A DNA stretch of 64,000 bases from Streptomyces tagetis (GTDB taxonomy: Bacteria; Actinomycetota; Actinomycetes; Streptomycetales; Streptomycetaceae), in the NCBI RefSeq assembly GCF_018069565.1, contig NZ_JAGPNL010000003.1:248001-312000 (forward strand), given 5' to 3'. Under the pieces are notes generated by a model. The model did no database searches, had not been told where the DNA came from, and saw nothing but the letters and a program-made list of their open reading frames with translations. The position numbers and the translations under genes were made by a program. Below, one piece after another: positions 49,951-58,272 of this stretch (positions are counted from its first letter, which is position 1; each line of letters begins with the position of its first letter).

Positions 49951-51018
49951 TTGGCCACTCCTGCGGAACCCACGTACCGGGAAGAGGCGTTTCCGAGCAT
50001 CGACGAGGCCGAGGCGGCGGCCGTCGGCGAGGGACGGAGATCCGCTTCCCCGGAACCCGACGTCAACCAGGGCGGGCACGGCGGCATCCGGGCCCTGGGG
50101 GACGCTCGCCGGATTCTGGAGAAGCCCGCTCCGTACGACTCGGTGGAGAACGAGTTCTACCGGAGGGTCCGCGCGGGCGAGTACCCCGAGTTCACCCCGG
50201 TCGTTCCGGCTTCGTACACGGCCGACCAGGTACGCGGCATGCTGGGCGGCGAGTTGAGCGCCGCGGAGAGCGCCGGGCTCGACGACGGGAACTGCGTCTA
50301 CCTCCAGAACATCACCTCCGACCTGGACCAGGCCAAGACCCTCGACACCAAGATCGGCAGGTCGACGACCAGTTACCGCGAGAACCGGGCACAACAGGAC
50401 AAGTCCGCCTGGGACGCCGGGCTCAAGTCCTTCAAGTTCGTCTTCGGCGCCGACCTGGTCACGGGCTCGACGCTGCGCGGCTGGCGCGTCGTCGCGGGCA
50501 CGGACGCGGGCGGGAACCGTCTCCTGGACGGAATGCAGTCGCAGCAGATCCTGAGCAGGTTCTCCGACGACCCCGCGGTGTGGGACCGGATGATCGGCAA
50601 GATGAAGGAGATCAGGACGGCGGCGGACAGCTCCGAACTGGGCTTCGTCGCCGCCAGTGTCTTCTCGGTCCACGGGACGCGGAACGGCGAGACGAGGGTG
50701 GACGCCAAGCTCATCGACTTCGCCCATGTGATCGACGCGCGGAACCCCTTCAAGAGCCCCCCTCCCAGCGCCGAGAGCAGCCCGCGTCTCGGCGGAGCGC
50801 CGGCCGCCCGCGACCTGACGAGCGCCGGGAACAAGTACCGGGACCGGTTCGTCTCCGGCATGGACGCGTTGATCGCCGACGCCACCAGAATCCGCGCGAC
50901 GAAGGCCGCGCGGGCGGCGATGGCCCCCGCTTCCGGGCAGACGCAGTCCTCCGCGGCGGCACCGGCCGCCGTCGCCCAGACGGCGAAGAACGTCAAGAGC
51001 ACGGGCCCGAGAAGGTGA
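49951..51018 (+). CDS. Inositol-polyphosphate-kinase-like protein
   Basis: 355 aa from TTG 49951 with GGGAAG upstream; TTG 49897 would add 18 residues. After a disordered N-terminus the sequence follows the IPK family: CVYLQNITSDL and LDTKIGRSTTSY (the PxxxDxKxG region, Asp132-Gly136), TLRGWRVVAGTDAGG (the GFRIxG strand), SSELGFVAASVFSVHG (the SSLLF strand) and AKLIDFAHVIDA (the catalytic LIDFAH, about 254-259). The leading Pro of PxxxDxKxG is replaced. IPK-fold kinases phosphorylate inositol phosphates and are mainly eukaryotic; bacterial examples are few. No signal peptide. The tail is Ala/Ser/Gln-rich. Confidence 0.75.
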   Translation: MATPAEPTYREEAFPSIDEAEAAAVGEGRRSASPEPDVNQGGHGGIRALGDARRILEKPAPYDSVENEFYRRVRAGEYPEFTPVVPASYTADQVRGMLGGELSAAESAGLDDGNCVYLQNITSDLDQAKTLDTKIGRSTTSYRENRAQQDKSAWDAGLKSFKFVFGADLVTGSTLRGWRVVAGTDAGGNRLLDGMQSQQILSRFSDDPAVWDRMIGKMKEIRTAADSSELGFVAASVFSVHGTRNGETRVDAKLIDFAHVIDARNPFKSPPPSAESSPRLGGAPAARDLTSAGNKYRDRFVSGMDALIADATRIRATKAARAAMAPASGQTQSSAAAPAAVAQTAKNVKSTGPRR

Positions 51019-51048
51019 CCTCCTGGATACCGCGTACGGCGGTGACCG

Positions 51049-51528
51049 TCAGGTGGCGGGCCCGCCCGGGGGCGCGGGGGGCGGCGGCCCGAACGGGTCC
51101 GTCATCGTGACGGACGGCGTTTCCTTGGGCCGGTGCGCCTGCGGCTTGCAGCCGGCGAAGGGGCCCTGCGGGTCCCGCAGGGAGGACATCACCGGGCCCA
51201 GGTAGTCACGGTGCCAGTTGGCGGGCCCGGTCGTCGCGGAGTCGGGCCCGGTCAGCTCCCCCCAGGCCAGCCACAGGGCGTGCAACTGGGCCACCGCCTC
51301 CGGGTGTTCCCACCACTGGCCGCACCAAGGCGCCGTCGACGTCACCTCCCTGCCGTACACCGGCAGCAGCACGTGATGCGTCCACAGGGTGAGGCGGCGC
51401 AGGGTGTCCGCGTACTCGGCGCCCTCCAGATAGAGGATGAACCTGGGCGGGGGCGGCGGAGCGGGTTCGGGGGGCGGCGCGGCTTCCCGTTCCCACTTCT
51501 GCCGCCCGGCGGAGGTCTCGGTCGTCAT
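51049..51528 (-). CDS. DUF4913-domain protein
   Basis: 159 aa from ATG 51528 with GGGAG upstream. The central part RRLTLWTHHVLLPVYGREVT, then WCGQWWEHPEAVAQLHALWL, WHRDYLGPVMSSLRDP and GPFAGC is the DUF4913 signature, known mainly from actinobacterial plasmids and integrative elements. N- and C-termini are Pro-rich. Convergent with the IPK-like gene, only 30 bp apart. Function unknown. Confidence 0.8.
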   Translation of the reverse strand: MTTETSAGRQKWEREAAPPPEPAPPPPPRFILYLEGAEYADTLRRLTLWTHHVLLPVYGREVTSTAPWCGQWWEHPEAVAQLHALWLAWGELTGPDSATTGPANWHRDYLGPVMSSLRDPQGPFAGCKPQAHRPKETPSVTMTDPFGPPPPAPPGGPAT

Positions 51529-51647
51529 CGTGCTCCCGGGTACGGTGGCCCGGCGGCGGCCGGAGCGGACCCGCCGGGCGGTCTCGAATCGTGGCCCTGG
51601 GGCCGGCCCGCGCCCACCACGTGCGCGAGGGACGGCAGCCGGGCCTG

Positions 51648-52523
51648 TTACTTGCGGCCCCGGCCACGCTGACCGTTGCCGTTGCCGTTGCCGTTGGTTC
51701 TGGCGACGGACCCGGGCACCTCCGCACCCGTCGCATCCCCCGTCTCTCGCCCTCTTGTGCCCCTGCCGGACCCTCCTGCCGGGTAGTCGGGCGTCACGGT
51801 GGTGGGGTTTTGGGGTGTTCGTGTCGCCGGTTGCCGGGAGGACTCGCCGGGCGTGCTCCGGTCGGCCGCGTTCAGCACGCTTCCGAGCGAGAGGTCGCTG
51901 GGGAAGCTCCCCAGCGAGACCCGGGGCGGTTCCGCGGGGACCCGCGTCTGTTGCCGCTGCTGACGCTGCTGACGGCTCTGTTGATACCAGGCGCCCCCCA
52001 GCGCGGCCGACTGGATGACCGCGCCGGCCGCCTGCGCGCCGGGAGTGGGGCCGAAGCCGTAGGCCACCGATCCCGCGGTTCGTGCCGCTCCGAGGAAGGC
52101 GGCAAGGACGTCGGGCCGGTCGTTGGGATGGGGCCTGAGTGCTTTCCTGCCCTCCAGGAAGACCGTCCGCACACCGCTGGCGCCGTTCAGCGCGACGCCC
52201 CAGTTGTAGAACGAGGCGGCTCCTCGGCCGGAGTCCTGCAGTGCGGTGCCGATGCCCTGTGCGGTGACCGACGCCGGTTCCAGGGCGTCGATGGCGGCAT
52301 CGATGACCGCAGGGGCCCTTTCCACCGCCCAGTTGACGGCGCCGCCGGCCCTGTCGGCCACGCCGGTCATCAACTCGGAGCCCGCGATGTAGTGGTACGC
52401 GTTCGTGACGGGACTCCACCACGGCTCCGAGGCGTAGTCCCCCGGAGGCGGGGACGGTGTCCGGGACGGCCCCCTCTCCTCGTCTCTCGATGTCTGGTTG
52501 CTCCGACTCGGAGGAGTCGTCAT
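51648..52523 (-). CDS. Ala/Gly-rich protein of unknown function
   Basis: 291 aa, GGAGAG ribosome-binding site. A Pro/Ser-rich N-terminus is followed by a helical middle (WWSPVTNAYHYIAGSELMTG, ADRAGGAVNWAVERAPAVID, SFYNWGVALNGASGVRTVF) with small-residue-rich helices that could associate with membranes. Then come a QQ-rich linker (QQSRQQRQQRQQ) and a disordered tail ending in alternating GN residues and RGRGRK. No known family. It lies 119 bp after the DUF4913 gene on the same strand and is divergent from the PPSY protein gene. Confidence 0.65.
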   Translation of the reverse strand: MTTPPSRSNQTSRDEERGPSRTPSPPPGDYASEPWWSPVTNAYHYIAGSELMTGVADRAGGAVNWAVERAPAVIDAAIDALEPASVTAQGIGTALQDSGRGAASFYNWGVALNGASGVRTVFLEGRKALRPHPNDRPDVLAAFLGAARTAGSVAYGFGPTPGAQAAGAVIQSAALGGAWYQQSRQQRQQRQQTRVPAEPPRVSLGSFPSDLSLGSVLNAADRSTPGESSRQPATRTPQNPTTVTPDYPAGGSGRGTRGRETGDATGAEVPGSVARTNGNGNGNGQRGRGRK

Positions 52524-52724
52524 GGTGATCTCTCCGTCCTCGCAGTGAGTTGCTCCTCAGCACAACGGAGCCGGAGGACCCCCGGTTCAACGCGCGGCGG
52601 GGCCGGGTGCCGGCTGAACCGGGCGGGGTGACAGGCACGTTGTACCCGTCGCCAAGGGCGTGTCGTCTCGCCTGGGGGCCGCGGTCTCGCAGGGACTGCC
52701 ACGAGGCATGGAGGAAACGCGAGT

Positions 52725-53294
52725 ATGGACCGGCAACACTCCCAGCCCGACGCTCAAGAAGGACCCGAAGCCCCGCCGAGCTACAGCGAGGCGATGCGGC
52801 AGTCGGGCCCGAACCCCTTCGCCTTCCTGGTCTCAGAGGGTCAGGGCCGGGACTCCGGAGGGGACGGCCCCGGTCACGGAACCGGCGCGGGGCCCGCTGC
52901 GGCGGGCGGGGAACCGCCCCGGCGGCCGGGCCCGAACGCCCTGGACTATCTCCTGCCCGAGTCACGGGAACTCCACGACCGGATCACCGGTCACGGAACC
53001 GGCGCGGGGCCCGCTGCGGCGGGCGGGGAACCGCCCCGGCGGCCGGGCCCGAACGCCCTGGACTATCTCCTGCCCGAGTCACGGGAACTCCACGACCGGG
53101 TCACCGGCAACCGGGACGGCGCGCTCCCCGTGCCGGGAAACCAGGACATGGCGCGGGGGGTGCGGATGACGGCGCCACCCCGTGCGCCGGGCCGGCCCGC
53201 CGCGGACCCGGCGTCCGGTGCTCAGCCGTCCGAGCCTCGGTCTCGCAGGACCAGGGACGCGCACAATCCCGCGAAGAAGAAGAGGAGGGGCTGA
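52725..53294 (+). CDS. PPxY/NLS-like repeat protein of unknown function
   Basis: 189 aa, GGAGG ten bases upstream of ATG. It has a PPSYSEAM segment near residue 18, a canonical PPxY motif. Then come a 39-residue unit present twice in tandem (PRRPGPNALDYLLPESRELH core) and a more diverged third copy at the front (SGPNPFAFLVSEGQ). It ends in the basic NPAKKKRRG, which looks like a nuclear-localisation signal. Low in hydrophobic residues, so intrinsically disordered. PPxY motifs recruit WW-domain proteins in eukaryotes. In a Streptomyces such features could mark a protein acting in a host, or be coincidental. Confidence 0.65.
   Translation: MDRQHSQPDAQEGPEAPPSYSEAMRQSGPNPFAFLVSEGQGRDSGGDGPGHGTGAGPAAAGGEPPRRPGPNALDYLLPESRELHDRITGHGTGAGPAAAGGEPPRRPGPNALDYLLPESRELHDRVTGNRDGALPVPGNQDMARGVRMTAPPRAPGRPAADPASGAQPSEPRSRRTRDAHNPAKKKRRG
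52871..53104 (+). repeat. 117-bp tandem duplication in the PPxY protein gene
   Basis: Two direct copies (52871-52987 and 52988-53104) that appear to differ at one base (GGATCAC versus GGGTCAC). In frame (39 codons), so it extends the protein by one repeat. The near-identity implies a very recent event. Confidence 0.9.
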
Positions 53295-53355
53295 TCAGGG
53301 ACGCGGACGTGGCAGGGCCGGCCCGGCGAGGAGCCGTGTGACCACGGCCGAGAGA

Positions 53356-53430
53356 TCAGGCGTTGGGTCGCTTGCCGTGGTTGGCCTTCTTCTTCTTGCG
53401 TCCGCGTCGCTTGCTGCCTCGCTTGGACAT
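53356..53430 (-). CDS. Ribosomal protein bL37 (24 aa)
   Basis: A 24-residue protein: SKRGSKRRGRKKKK followed by ANHGKRPNA, with ATG at 53430 behind GGGGAG. The strongly basic body and the ANHGKRPNx ending match bL37, the tiny actinobacterial large-subunit protein first seen in mycobacterial ribosome structures. Easily missed by gene finders because of its length. It stands alone between the PPxY protein gene and the PAP2 gene. Confidence 0.8.
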   Translation of the reverse strand: MSKRGSKRRGRKKKKANHGKRPNA

Positions 53431-53547
53431 GGCGTGTCTCCCCAATAATTCAGGACTTTTCCGGGCCGTCGTCAGTTTAGAACCGGCTCGTGGGGTCCGC
53501 ATCAGCGGAGCCGGCGCCGGTGTTCTCCGCCCGTCCTCAGACCGTCC

Positions 53548-54966
53548 TCAGACCGCCCTCAGACCGTCCTCACCGCCCGTCGGCCGGGGCGACGGCTCGG
53601 GCCTCGGGTCCCATGCGGCGGTGGTGCGTACGTAGCCGTAGATCACCGAGGCCATCGCCAGTACGAGCAGGGGGCCGTAGAGGCGCGGGTGCCCGGCCAT
53701 CTCCAGCGGCAGGAAGCGGTACGAGAGCAGGAGGGCGGTGAAGACCGCCGCCCCGTGGGCGACCAGCCGGGTTCCCGAGCGGTCCCAGCCGCGGTCGTAC
53801 GAGCGCAGGGCCGCCTCGACGGTCAGCACGAACACCACCCCGGCGATGAGGTCCACGCCGTAGTGGTAGCCGAAGCCCAGGGTCGCGGTGAGGGTGGCGA
53901 CCAGCCAGAACGTTCCTGCGTACCGCAGGAGGCGGGGGCCCTTGCGGGTGTGGATGAAGATGGCCACGGCCCACGCCGTGTGCAGGCTGGGCATGCAGTT
54001 GCGCGGGGTGATCCCGTCGAAGGGCATGGGGTGCGGGGTGCCGACCGGCGGCAGCGTCCGAGGCCACAGGTCGGCCACCGCCCACTGCGCGCTGGACGGG
54101 ATGTCCGGCGCCCAGAGGCTGACCTGCGCCCAGTAGTCGGTGCCGGTGCCGTAGGCGAAGAGCGGTCCGACCACCGGGAAGATCATGTAGAAGGCCGGTC
54201 CCAGGAGGCCGATCACCAGGAAGGTGCGCACCAGGTGATGGGCCGGGAAGCGGCGCTCGGCCGCCACCCCGCGCAGTTGGTACAGCGCGACGACGACCGC
54301 GGCCACCGCGAGCTGGCCGTAGACGATGTCGAGGAAGTTGAAGCCGACGGAGCCGGTGGCCGCGACCGCCCGCCCCACCAGCCAGGACGGTTCGCCCAGC
54401 GCGTGGTCGGCCGTGGCCACGTACTGGTCGAGCACGGTCGGGCGGGTCTTCGAGGTGATGAGCAGCCAGGTGTCCCCGGTCTTGCGGCCGGCCACCAGCA
54501 GCAGGCCCAGCCCGGCGCCCTTCAGCAGCAGGACGCGTTCCTCGCCGGTGCGGCGGGTGACCGCGACGGCCGCGCAGCCGAGGATCACCCACAGCGCGCC
54601 GTTGCCGAAGGGGTGGCCGCCGGTCGTCTCCACGTCCGCCGCCCACCGGACCAGCGTGAAGACGAGGTCGAGACCGATCGCCGCGCCCGCCGCGAGGAAC
54701 CGCTGCCGCCAGGTGAGGACCACCATCGTCAGCGCCAGGGCGGCGTACAGCAGGCCGCCCGACTTGGGGGCGCCCAGCAGCTCCCGCGCCTGGCCGGCGA
54801 TCGGCCCCGGCAGGCCGTGGCGGCGCGCGGTGAACTCCAGCGCGATCAGGAATCCGACGGCCGCGACACCCGCGGCGGCCCAGAGTCCCGCCCGGGGCGG
54901 CGGGCTCGCGGAGAACACGGATCTTCGGCTTGTCGGCGGGGCGTCCCGCGGCGGTATGGGTATCAA
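53548..54966 (-). CDS. PAP2-superfamily membrane phosphatase/transferase (AUR1-like)
   Basis: 472 aa, TTG start, about 12 membrane helices. The PAP2 catalytic motifs are in the C-terminal half: RNCMPSLHTAWAVAIF (C2, His) and GYHYGVDLIAGVVFV (C3, His and Asp). The preceding extracellular loop contains FPVVGPLFAYGTGTDYW. This layout fits the PAP2_3/AUR1-like group acting on lipid phosphates such as phosphatidylinositol-related or polyprenyl phosphates. The first 170 residues form an additional membrane module with no known motif. Confidence 0.8.
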   Translation of the reverse strand: MIPIPPRDAPPTSRRSVFSASPPPRAGLWAAAGVAAVGFLIALEFTARRHGLPGPIAGQARELLGAPKSGGLLYAALALTMVVLTWRQRFLAAGAAIGLDLVFTLVRWAADVETTGGHPFGNGALWVILGCAAVAVTRRTGEERVLLLKGAGLGLLLVAGRKTGDTWLLITSKTRPTVLDQYVATADHALGEPSWLVGRAVAATGSVGFNFLDIVYGQLAVAAVVVALYQLRGVAAERRFPAHHLVRTFLVIGLLGPAFYMIFPVVGPLFAYGTGTDYWAQVSLWAPDIPSSAQWAVADLWPRTLPPVGTPHPMPFDGITPRNCMPSLHTAWAVAIFIHTRKGPRLLRYAGTFWLVATLTATLGFGYHYGVDLIAGVVFVLTVEAALRSYDRGWDRSGTRLVAHGAAVFTALLLSYRFLPLEMAGHPRLYGPLLVLAMASVIYGYVRTTAAWDPRPEPSPRPTGGEDGLRAV

Positions 54967-55194
54967 CGTGTGACTACTTTGTTAGATATTGACCATTTAG
55001 GGCGGGGTTCAGCTCGTCACTTGCGACCGGAACTGCTCATTCCTCGCAAAGAGCTGCCCACAGAAGTAAGACGCACGATCACGGCCGGGGTTGCGGCGGG
55101 ACCGCCACCGTCCTGCCGAGCCACCCCCCGGCCGGCGCCCGGTGAAAGTAAGCATGGGGATCTGTGCAGGTCAAGAGGTATGCGGGCAGGGGGA
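54967..55194. other. Intergenic region
   Basis: AT-richer DNA just upstream of the PAP2 gene (around 54970-55000), consistent with its promoter on the - strand. No gene seen. Confidence 0.4.
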
Positions 55195-55220
55195 AGGCCC
55201 GAGTCGTGGGACCCGGGCCT
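55195..55220 (-). terminator. Hairpin terminator
   Basis: AGGCCCG (55195-55201) pairs with CGGGCCT (55214-55220), and GTC/GAC pairs add to the stem after a mismatch. It lies 67 bp beyond the stop of the DUF4232 lipoprotein gene. Confidence 0.7.
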
Positions 55221-55287
55221 CCCTGTGTCCTGCTGACTGCCGCCTGTCGTGGTCGGGTGGCGCCCGTCTGATCCGGGCGCCGGTGGG

Positions 55288-56064
55288 TCACCAGATCAGG
55301 GCGTCCTCCATGGTCGCCTGCCAGTACGAGACGCCGATCGAGTCGTCCACGTACACGCCCTTCGCCGGGAGCGCCGGGCGGGCGGTGCCCGCGCCGTCGT
55401 TGAAGAAGACCTGGAGGGACGTGGCGGTGTAGCCGTGGGAACCGCTGCCGTCCGCGGCCGAGAGCAGGACGCTCGCGTAGCCGGACTCGCCGGGGGCCAG
55501 CGTGACCACCGCCTGCGGCTTGGACTCCTCGAAGGCCGGCGGTACGGACTGGGCCTCGCCGAAGCGGACCGCCGGGTAGCCGACGAGGTCGCAATTCTTC
55601 GTGCCGGTGTTGGTGACGGTCAGGAGCAGGTGGTTCAGGGGGCGGGTGACCTCCGCGGCGGTCACCCGGGTGGAGGTGCCGGTGCAGGGCGTCGAGGCGG
55701 ACGCCGAGTCCTTGGAGCCCGTGGCGCCGGTCGAACCAGCGGAGCCCGTGGAGCCCGTGGTGCCGGTGGTGCCCGTGGAGCCCTTCCTGCCGTTCGCGCC
55801 GGCCGCGGCCTCTCCCGAACCCCCGGAGGCCCAGCCCGCCTGGCCCGCCTCGCCCGACCCCGAGGCTCCCCCGCTCGCCTGGGGCGAGGACTCGGGCGCC
55901 GACGGGAACGCGGAGCCGGCCGAGGCGGCCCCCTCGTCGTGGAGGCCCTCTCCCTCACCGCACGCCGTCAGCGTCAGCGCGGCGGCGGCGAGCGCCGCGG
56001 CGGCGAACAGGCGGGTGCGGTGGGTGCGGTGGATGCGGTGGGTGCGGTGGGTGCGAGTGAACAT
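55288..56064 (-). CDS. DUF4232 lipoprotein
   Basis: 258 aa. The N-terminus is an odd His/Arg/Thr repeat (RTHRTHRIHRTHRT) before the hydrophobic signal and lipobox LTACG. A Gly/Ser/Thr-rich linker with collagen-like GxTG triplets (about 90-120) leads to the DUF4232 domain: CTGTSTRVTAAEV, LLLTVTNTGTKNCDLVGYP, VTLAPGESGYASVLLSAAD. Two Cys in the domain probably form a disulfide. It is exported and anchored in the membrane; role unknown. Divergent from the XRE regulator gene. Confidence 0.85.
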   Translation of the reverse strand: MFTRTHRTHRIHRTHRTRLFAAAALAAAALTLTACGEGEGLHDEGAASAGSAFPSAPESSPQASGGASGSGEAGQAGWASGGSGEAAAGANGRKGSTGTTGTTGSTGSAGSTGATGSKDSASASTPCTGTSTRVTAAEVTRPLNHLLLTVTNTGTKNCDLVGYPAVRFGEAQSVPPAFEESKPQAVVTLAPGESGYASVLLSAADGSGSHGYTATSLQVFFNDGAGTARPALPAKGVYVDDSIGVSYWQATMEDALIW

Positions 56065-56279
56065 GTGATCCCCCTTGGGTGGTGCACGTGGTGGTCATGG
56101 CCGCTCGCCCGGTGGCCGGGAGCGGCGTGCTTGGATGTCCCCAAGCTTGTGCGGCGTTCCGTCCCGGGCACCACGGCTGACGGGGCATCCGGGACGCTGG
56201 AACGCCTTCGATGGCCCTGACCTGGGGGAATGACCTCCCCCTGGGATGGGGTCCCGGGACGCGGGAAGGGAACGGAACA

Positions 56280-57563
56280 GTGGCGGGGGACGAATTCTCC
56301 GAGTTGTTGGGCCACTTGAAGGAGCGGTCCGGGCTCAGTTACGGGGTACTCGGGAAGCGACTGCACACGAGTACGTCCACGCTGCACCGGTACGTCAACG
56401 GGGAGGCGTTACCGACGGACTACGCGCCCGTGGAACGGTTCGCGCGGGTGTGCAAGGCCACGCCCGCGGAACTGGTCGAACTGCACCGGCGATGGGTGCT
56501 CGCGGATGCCCGGCGCGGGCAGAGGGCCGGCGGGGCCGGCAAGGAGAAACCGCGGACCCGGGAGGCGGCCGAACCGGCAGCGCCGGACATGGTGGTCGAG
56601 GCCGGGCCCGGGGGTGAGCCGCGGCCCTCGGCGAAGCGCCCCGTGGCCCGGCGGCGTACCGCCGTCCTCGCCGGGGCCGCCGCCCTCGTGTCGGTCGCGC
56701 TCGCCGCGGGTCTCGTCCTCGGCCGGGACGCGGACGACCCGGACGGACAGCGGTCGGTGGGAGCCGTCTCCCGCTCCGCCGACGCCACCGCCGAAGGCTC
56801 CGGCGCCTCCGGGCCGGCCGACGCGAAGGACCGGTCGGCCTCGCCGTCCGCCTCGCTCGGCGGCAGCGCGGCGCCGTCCGTCTCCGCCTCCGCGACCGGG
56901 GCGGGCGGGGCGGCCGGGGCGGACCGGAACGGCGGGGCCGTGGACGGGGCCACCGCGCCCGCCGTCGCCGTCAACCCGTACAAGTGGGAAGGGCCGTGCA
57001 GCCAGCACTACCTGGTCGACCGGAAGCCCGAGCGGGTGTCCCCGCCGCCGAGTGAGCCGGACGCGCGCGGGTGGGTCACCGCGCTGGGCGGGGTCGCCGG
57101 CGGGCAGCAGTTGCTCGCGCTGACCGTGCAGGGCACCGGCGGCGCCACCGTCGTCCTGGAAGAACTGCACGTGCGGGTGGTGGAGAAGAGCGCGCCCCTC
57201 GCCTGGAACGACTACGTGATGGGCGTCGGGTGCGGAGGCGGCGTGGAGACGACGGCCTTCGAGGTGGACCTCGACGCCGGGCGGCCCGCGCTCTCCCCCA
57301 GGGCGGGCCAGCGCGACTTCCCGTACAAGGTGAGCGAGTCCGATCCGGAGGTCTTCTACGTCTTCGCCGACGCGCGGGCGCACCACGTGAGCTGGTACCT
57401 GGAGCTGACCTGGTCCAGCGGCGACCGGCGGGGCACGGTGCGCGTCGACGACAACGGCTCGCCCTTCCGGACGAGCGGCAACGTGGGCCGGCCCGCGTAC
57501 ACCTACCCGCTCGGCTCCTCCGAGTGGGGGCGGGACGAGGTGTACCCCGACGTCGCCGGCTGA
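56280..57563 (+). CDS. Membrane-anchored XRE-type regulator with an extracytoplasmic domain
   Basis: 427 aa from GTG 56280; an in-frame ATG at 56211 would add 23 residues. N-terminal HTH: FSELLGHLKERSGLSYGVLG, then KRLHTSTSTLHRYVNGEALP. A basic linker is followed by one membrane helix (TAVLAGAAALVSVALAAGLV), a Ser/Ala/Gly-rich stalk and a C-terminal beta-rich domain (YKWEGPCSQHYLVDRKPERV, DYVMGVGCGGGVETTAFEVD). This architecture suggests a one-protein transmembrane regulator sensing an envelope state. It converges on the ECF sigma gene (28 bp between stops). Confidence 0.8.
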   Translation: MAGDEFSELLGHLKERSGLSYGVLGKRLHTSTSTLHRYVNGEALPTDYAPVERFARVCKATPAELVELHRRWVLADARRGQRAGGAGKEKPRTREAAEPAAPDMVVEAGPGGEPRPSAKRPVARRRTAVLAGAAALVSVALAAGLVLGRDADDPDGQRSVGAVSRSADATAEGSGASGPADAKDRSASPSASLGGSAAPSVSASATGAGGAAGADRNGGAVDGATAPAVAVNPYKWEGPCSQHYLVDRKPERVSPPPSEPDARGWVTALGGVAGGQQLLALTVQGTGGATVVLEELHVRVVEKSAPLAWNDYVMGVGCGGGVETTAFEVDLDAGRPALSPRAGQRDFPYKVSESDPEVFYVFADARAHHVSWYLELTWSSGDRRGTVRVDDNGSPFRTSGNVGRPAYTYPLGSSEWGRDEVYPDVAG

Positions 57564-57591
57564 GCGCGGTCGGGCGCGCGGGCGGGGCCCG

Positions 57592-58137
57592 TCAGTTCAG
57601 GCCGCGGGATTCCAGGGCGGTGCGCAGGCTGCGGAGGGCGTAGTAGACGCGGGACTTGACCGTGCCCTGGGGGACGCCGAGGGCGTCGGCCGCCTGTTGG
57701 GTGGTGTGGTCGGCGAAGAACGTGGCGTGCAGGACCTCGCGGTGGGCCGGCGTCAGCTCCTCCAGGGCGTCGTGGACCACCATGGAGGACAGCATCCGTT
57801 CGATCTCGTCGGCCTCCGCGCCGAGTTCGGTCAGCCAGGTGGCGCCGCCGACCTCCGGCGGGCGGGCACTGCGCGTGCGGTGCGCGTCGATCACCAGGTT
57901 GCGCGCGACGCGGAACATCCAGGGCCGGACGGCCATCCCCTCGTCGTCCGCGAGGTTCTGCTTGTTCCAGCAGCGCAGCAGCGTCTCCTGGATGACGTCC
58001 TCCGTGCGGTGCGTGTCCCCGCCCAGCAGGCGCAGCACGTACGCGTAGAGCGCCGGGCCGTGTTCCAGGTAGAGGTCCCGCAGTGCCCGTTCCTCGGGGG
58101 AGACCGCGCTCGCCGATCCTATGACCGTCACGTTCAT
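57592..58137 (-). CDS. ECF RNA polymerase sigma factor
   Basis: 181 aa. Region 2: LYLEHGPALYAYVLRLLGGD, then EDVIQETLLRCWNKQ and RPWMFRVARNLVIDAHR. Region 4: LEELTPAHREVLHATFFADH, then TTQQAADALGVPQGTVKSRV. Resembles the SigL/SigC-like group. No dedicated anti-sigma factor gene is adjacent, unless the membrane-anchored XRE protein or the gene at 58273 fills that role. Confidence 0.93.
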   Translation of the reverse strand: MNVTVIGSASAVSPEERALRDLYLEHGPALYAYVLRLLGGDTHRTEDVIQETLLRCWNKQNLADDEGMAVRPWMFRVARNLVIDAHRTRSARPPEVGGATWLTELGAEADEIERMLSSMVVHDALEELTPAHREVLHATFFADHTTQQAADALGVPQGTVKSRVYYALRSLRTALESRGLN

Positions 58138-58272
58138 GGTGTGCTCCTGCTCCTCGGGGTGGCCGGCGGCGGCCCGGTGAGGGCAGGCCGTCGGCTTCCG
58201 GCGGAACGGAGTGTTCCGACGCAGGTTCCACGTTCGTTTGACGCTTGGTGTACGGATCGATGGACGTGCTGG

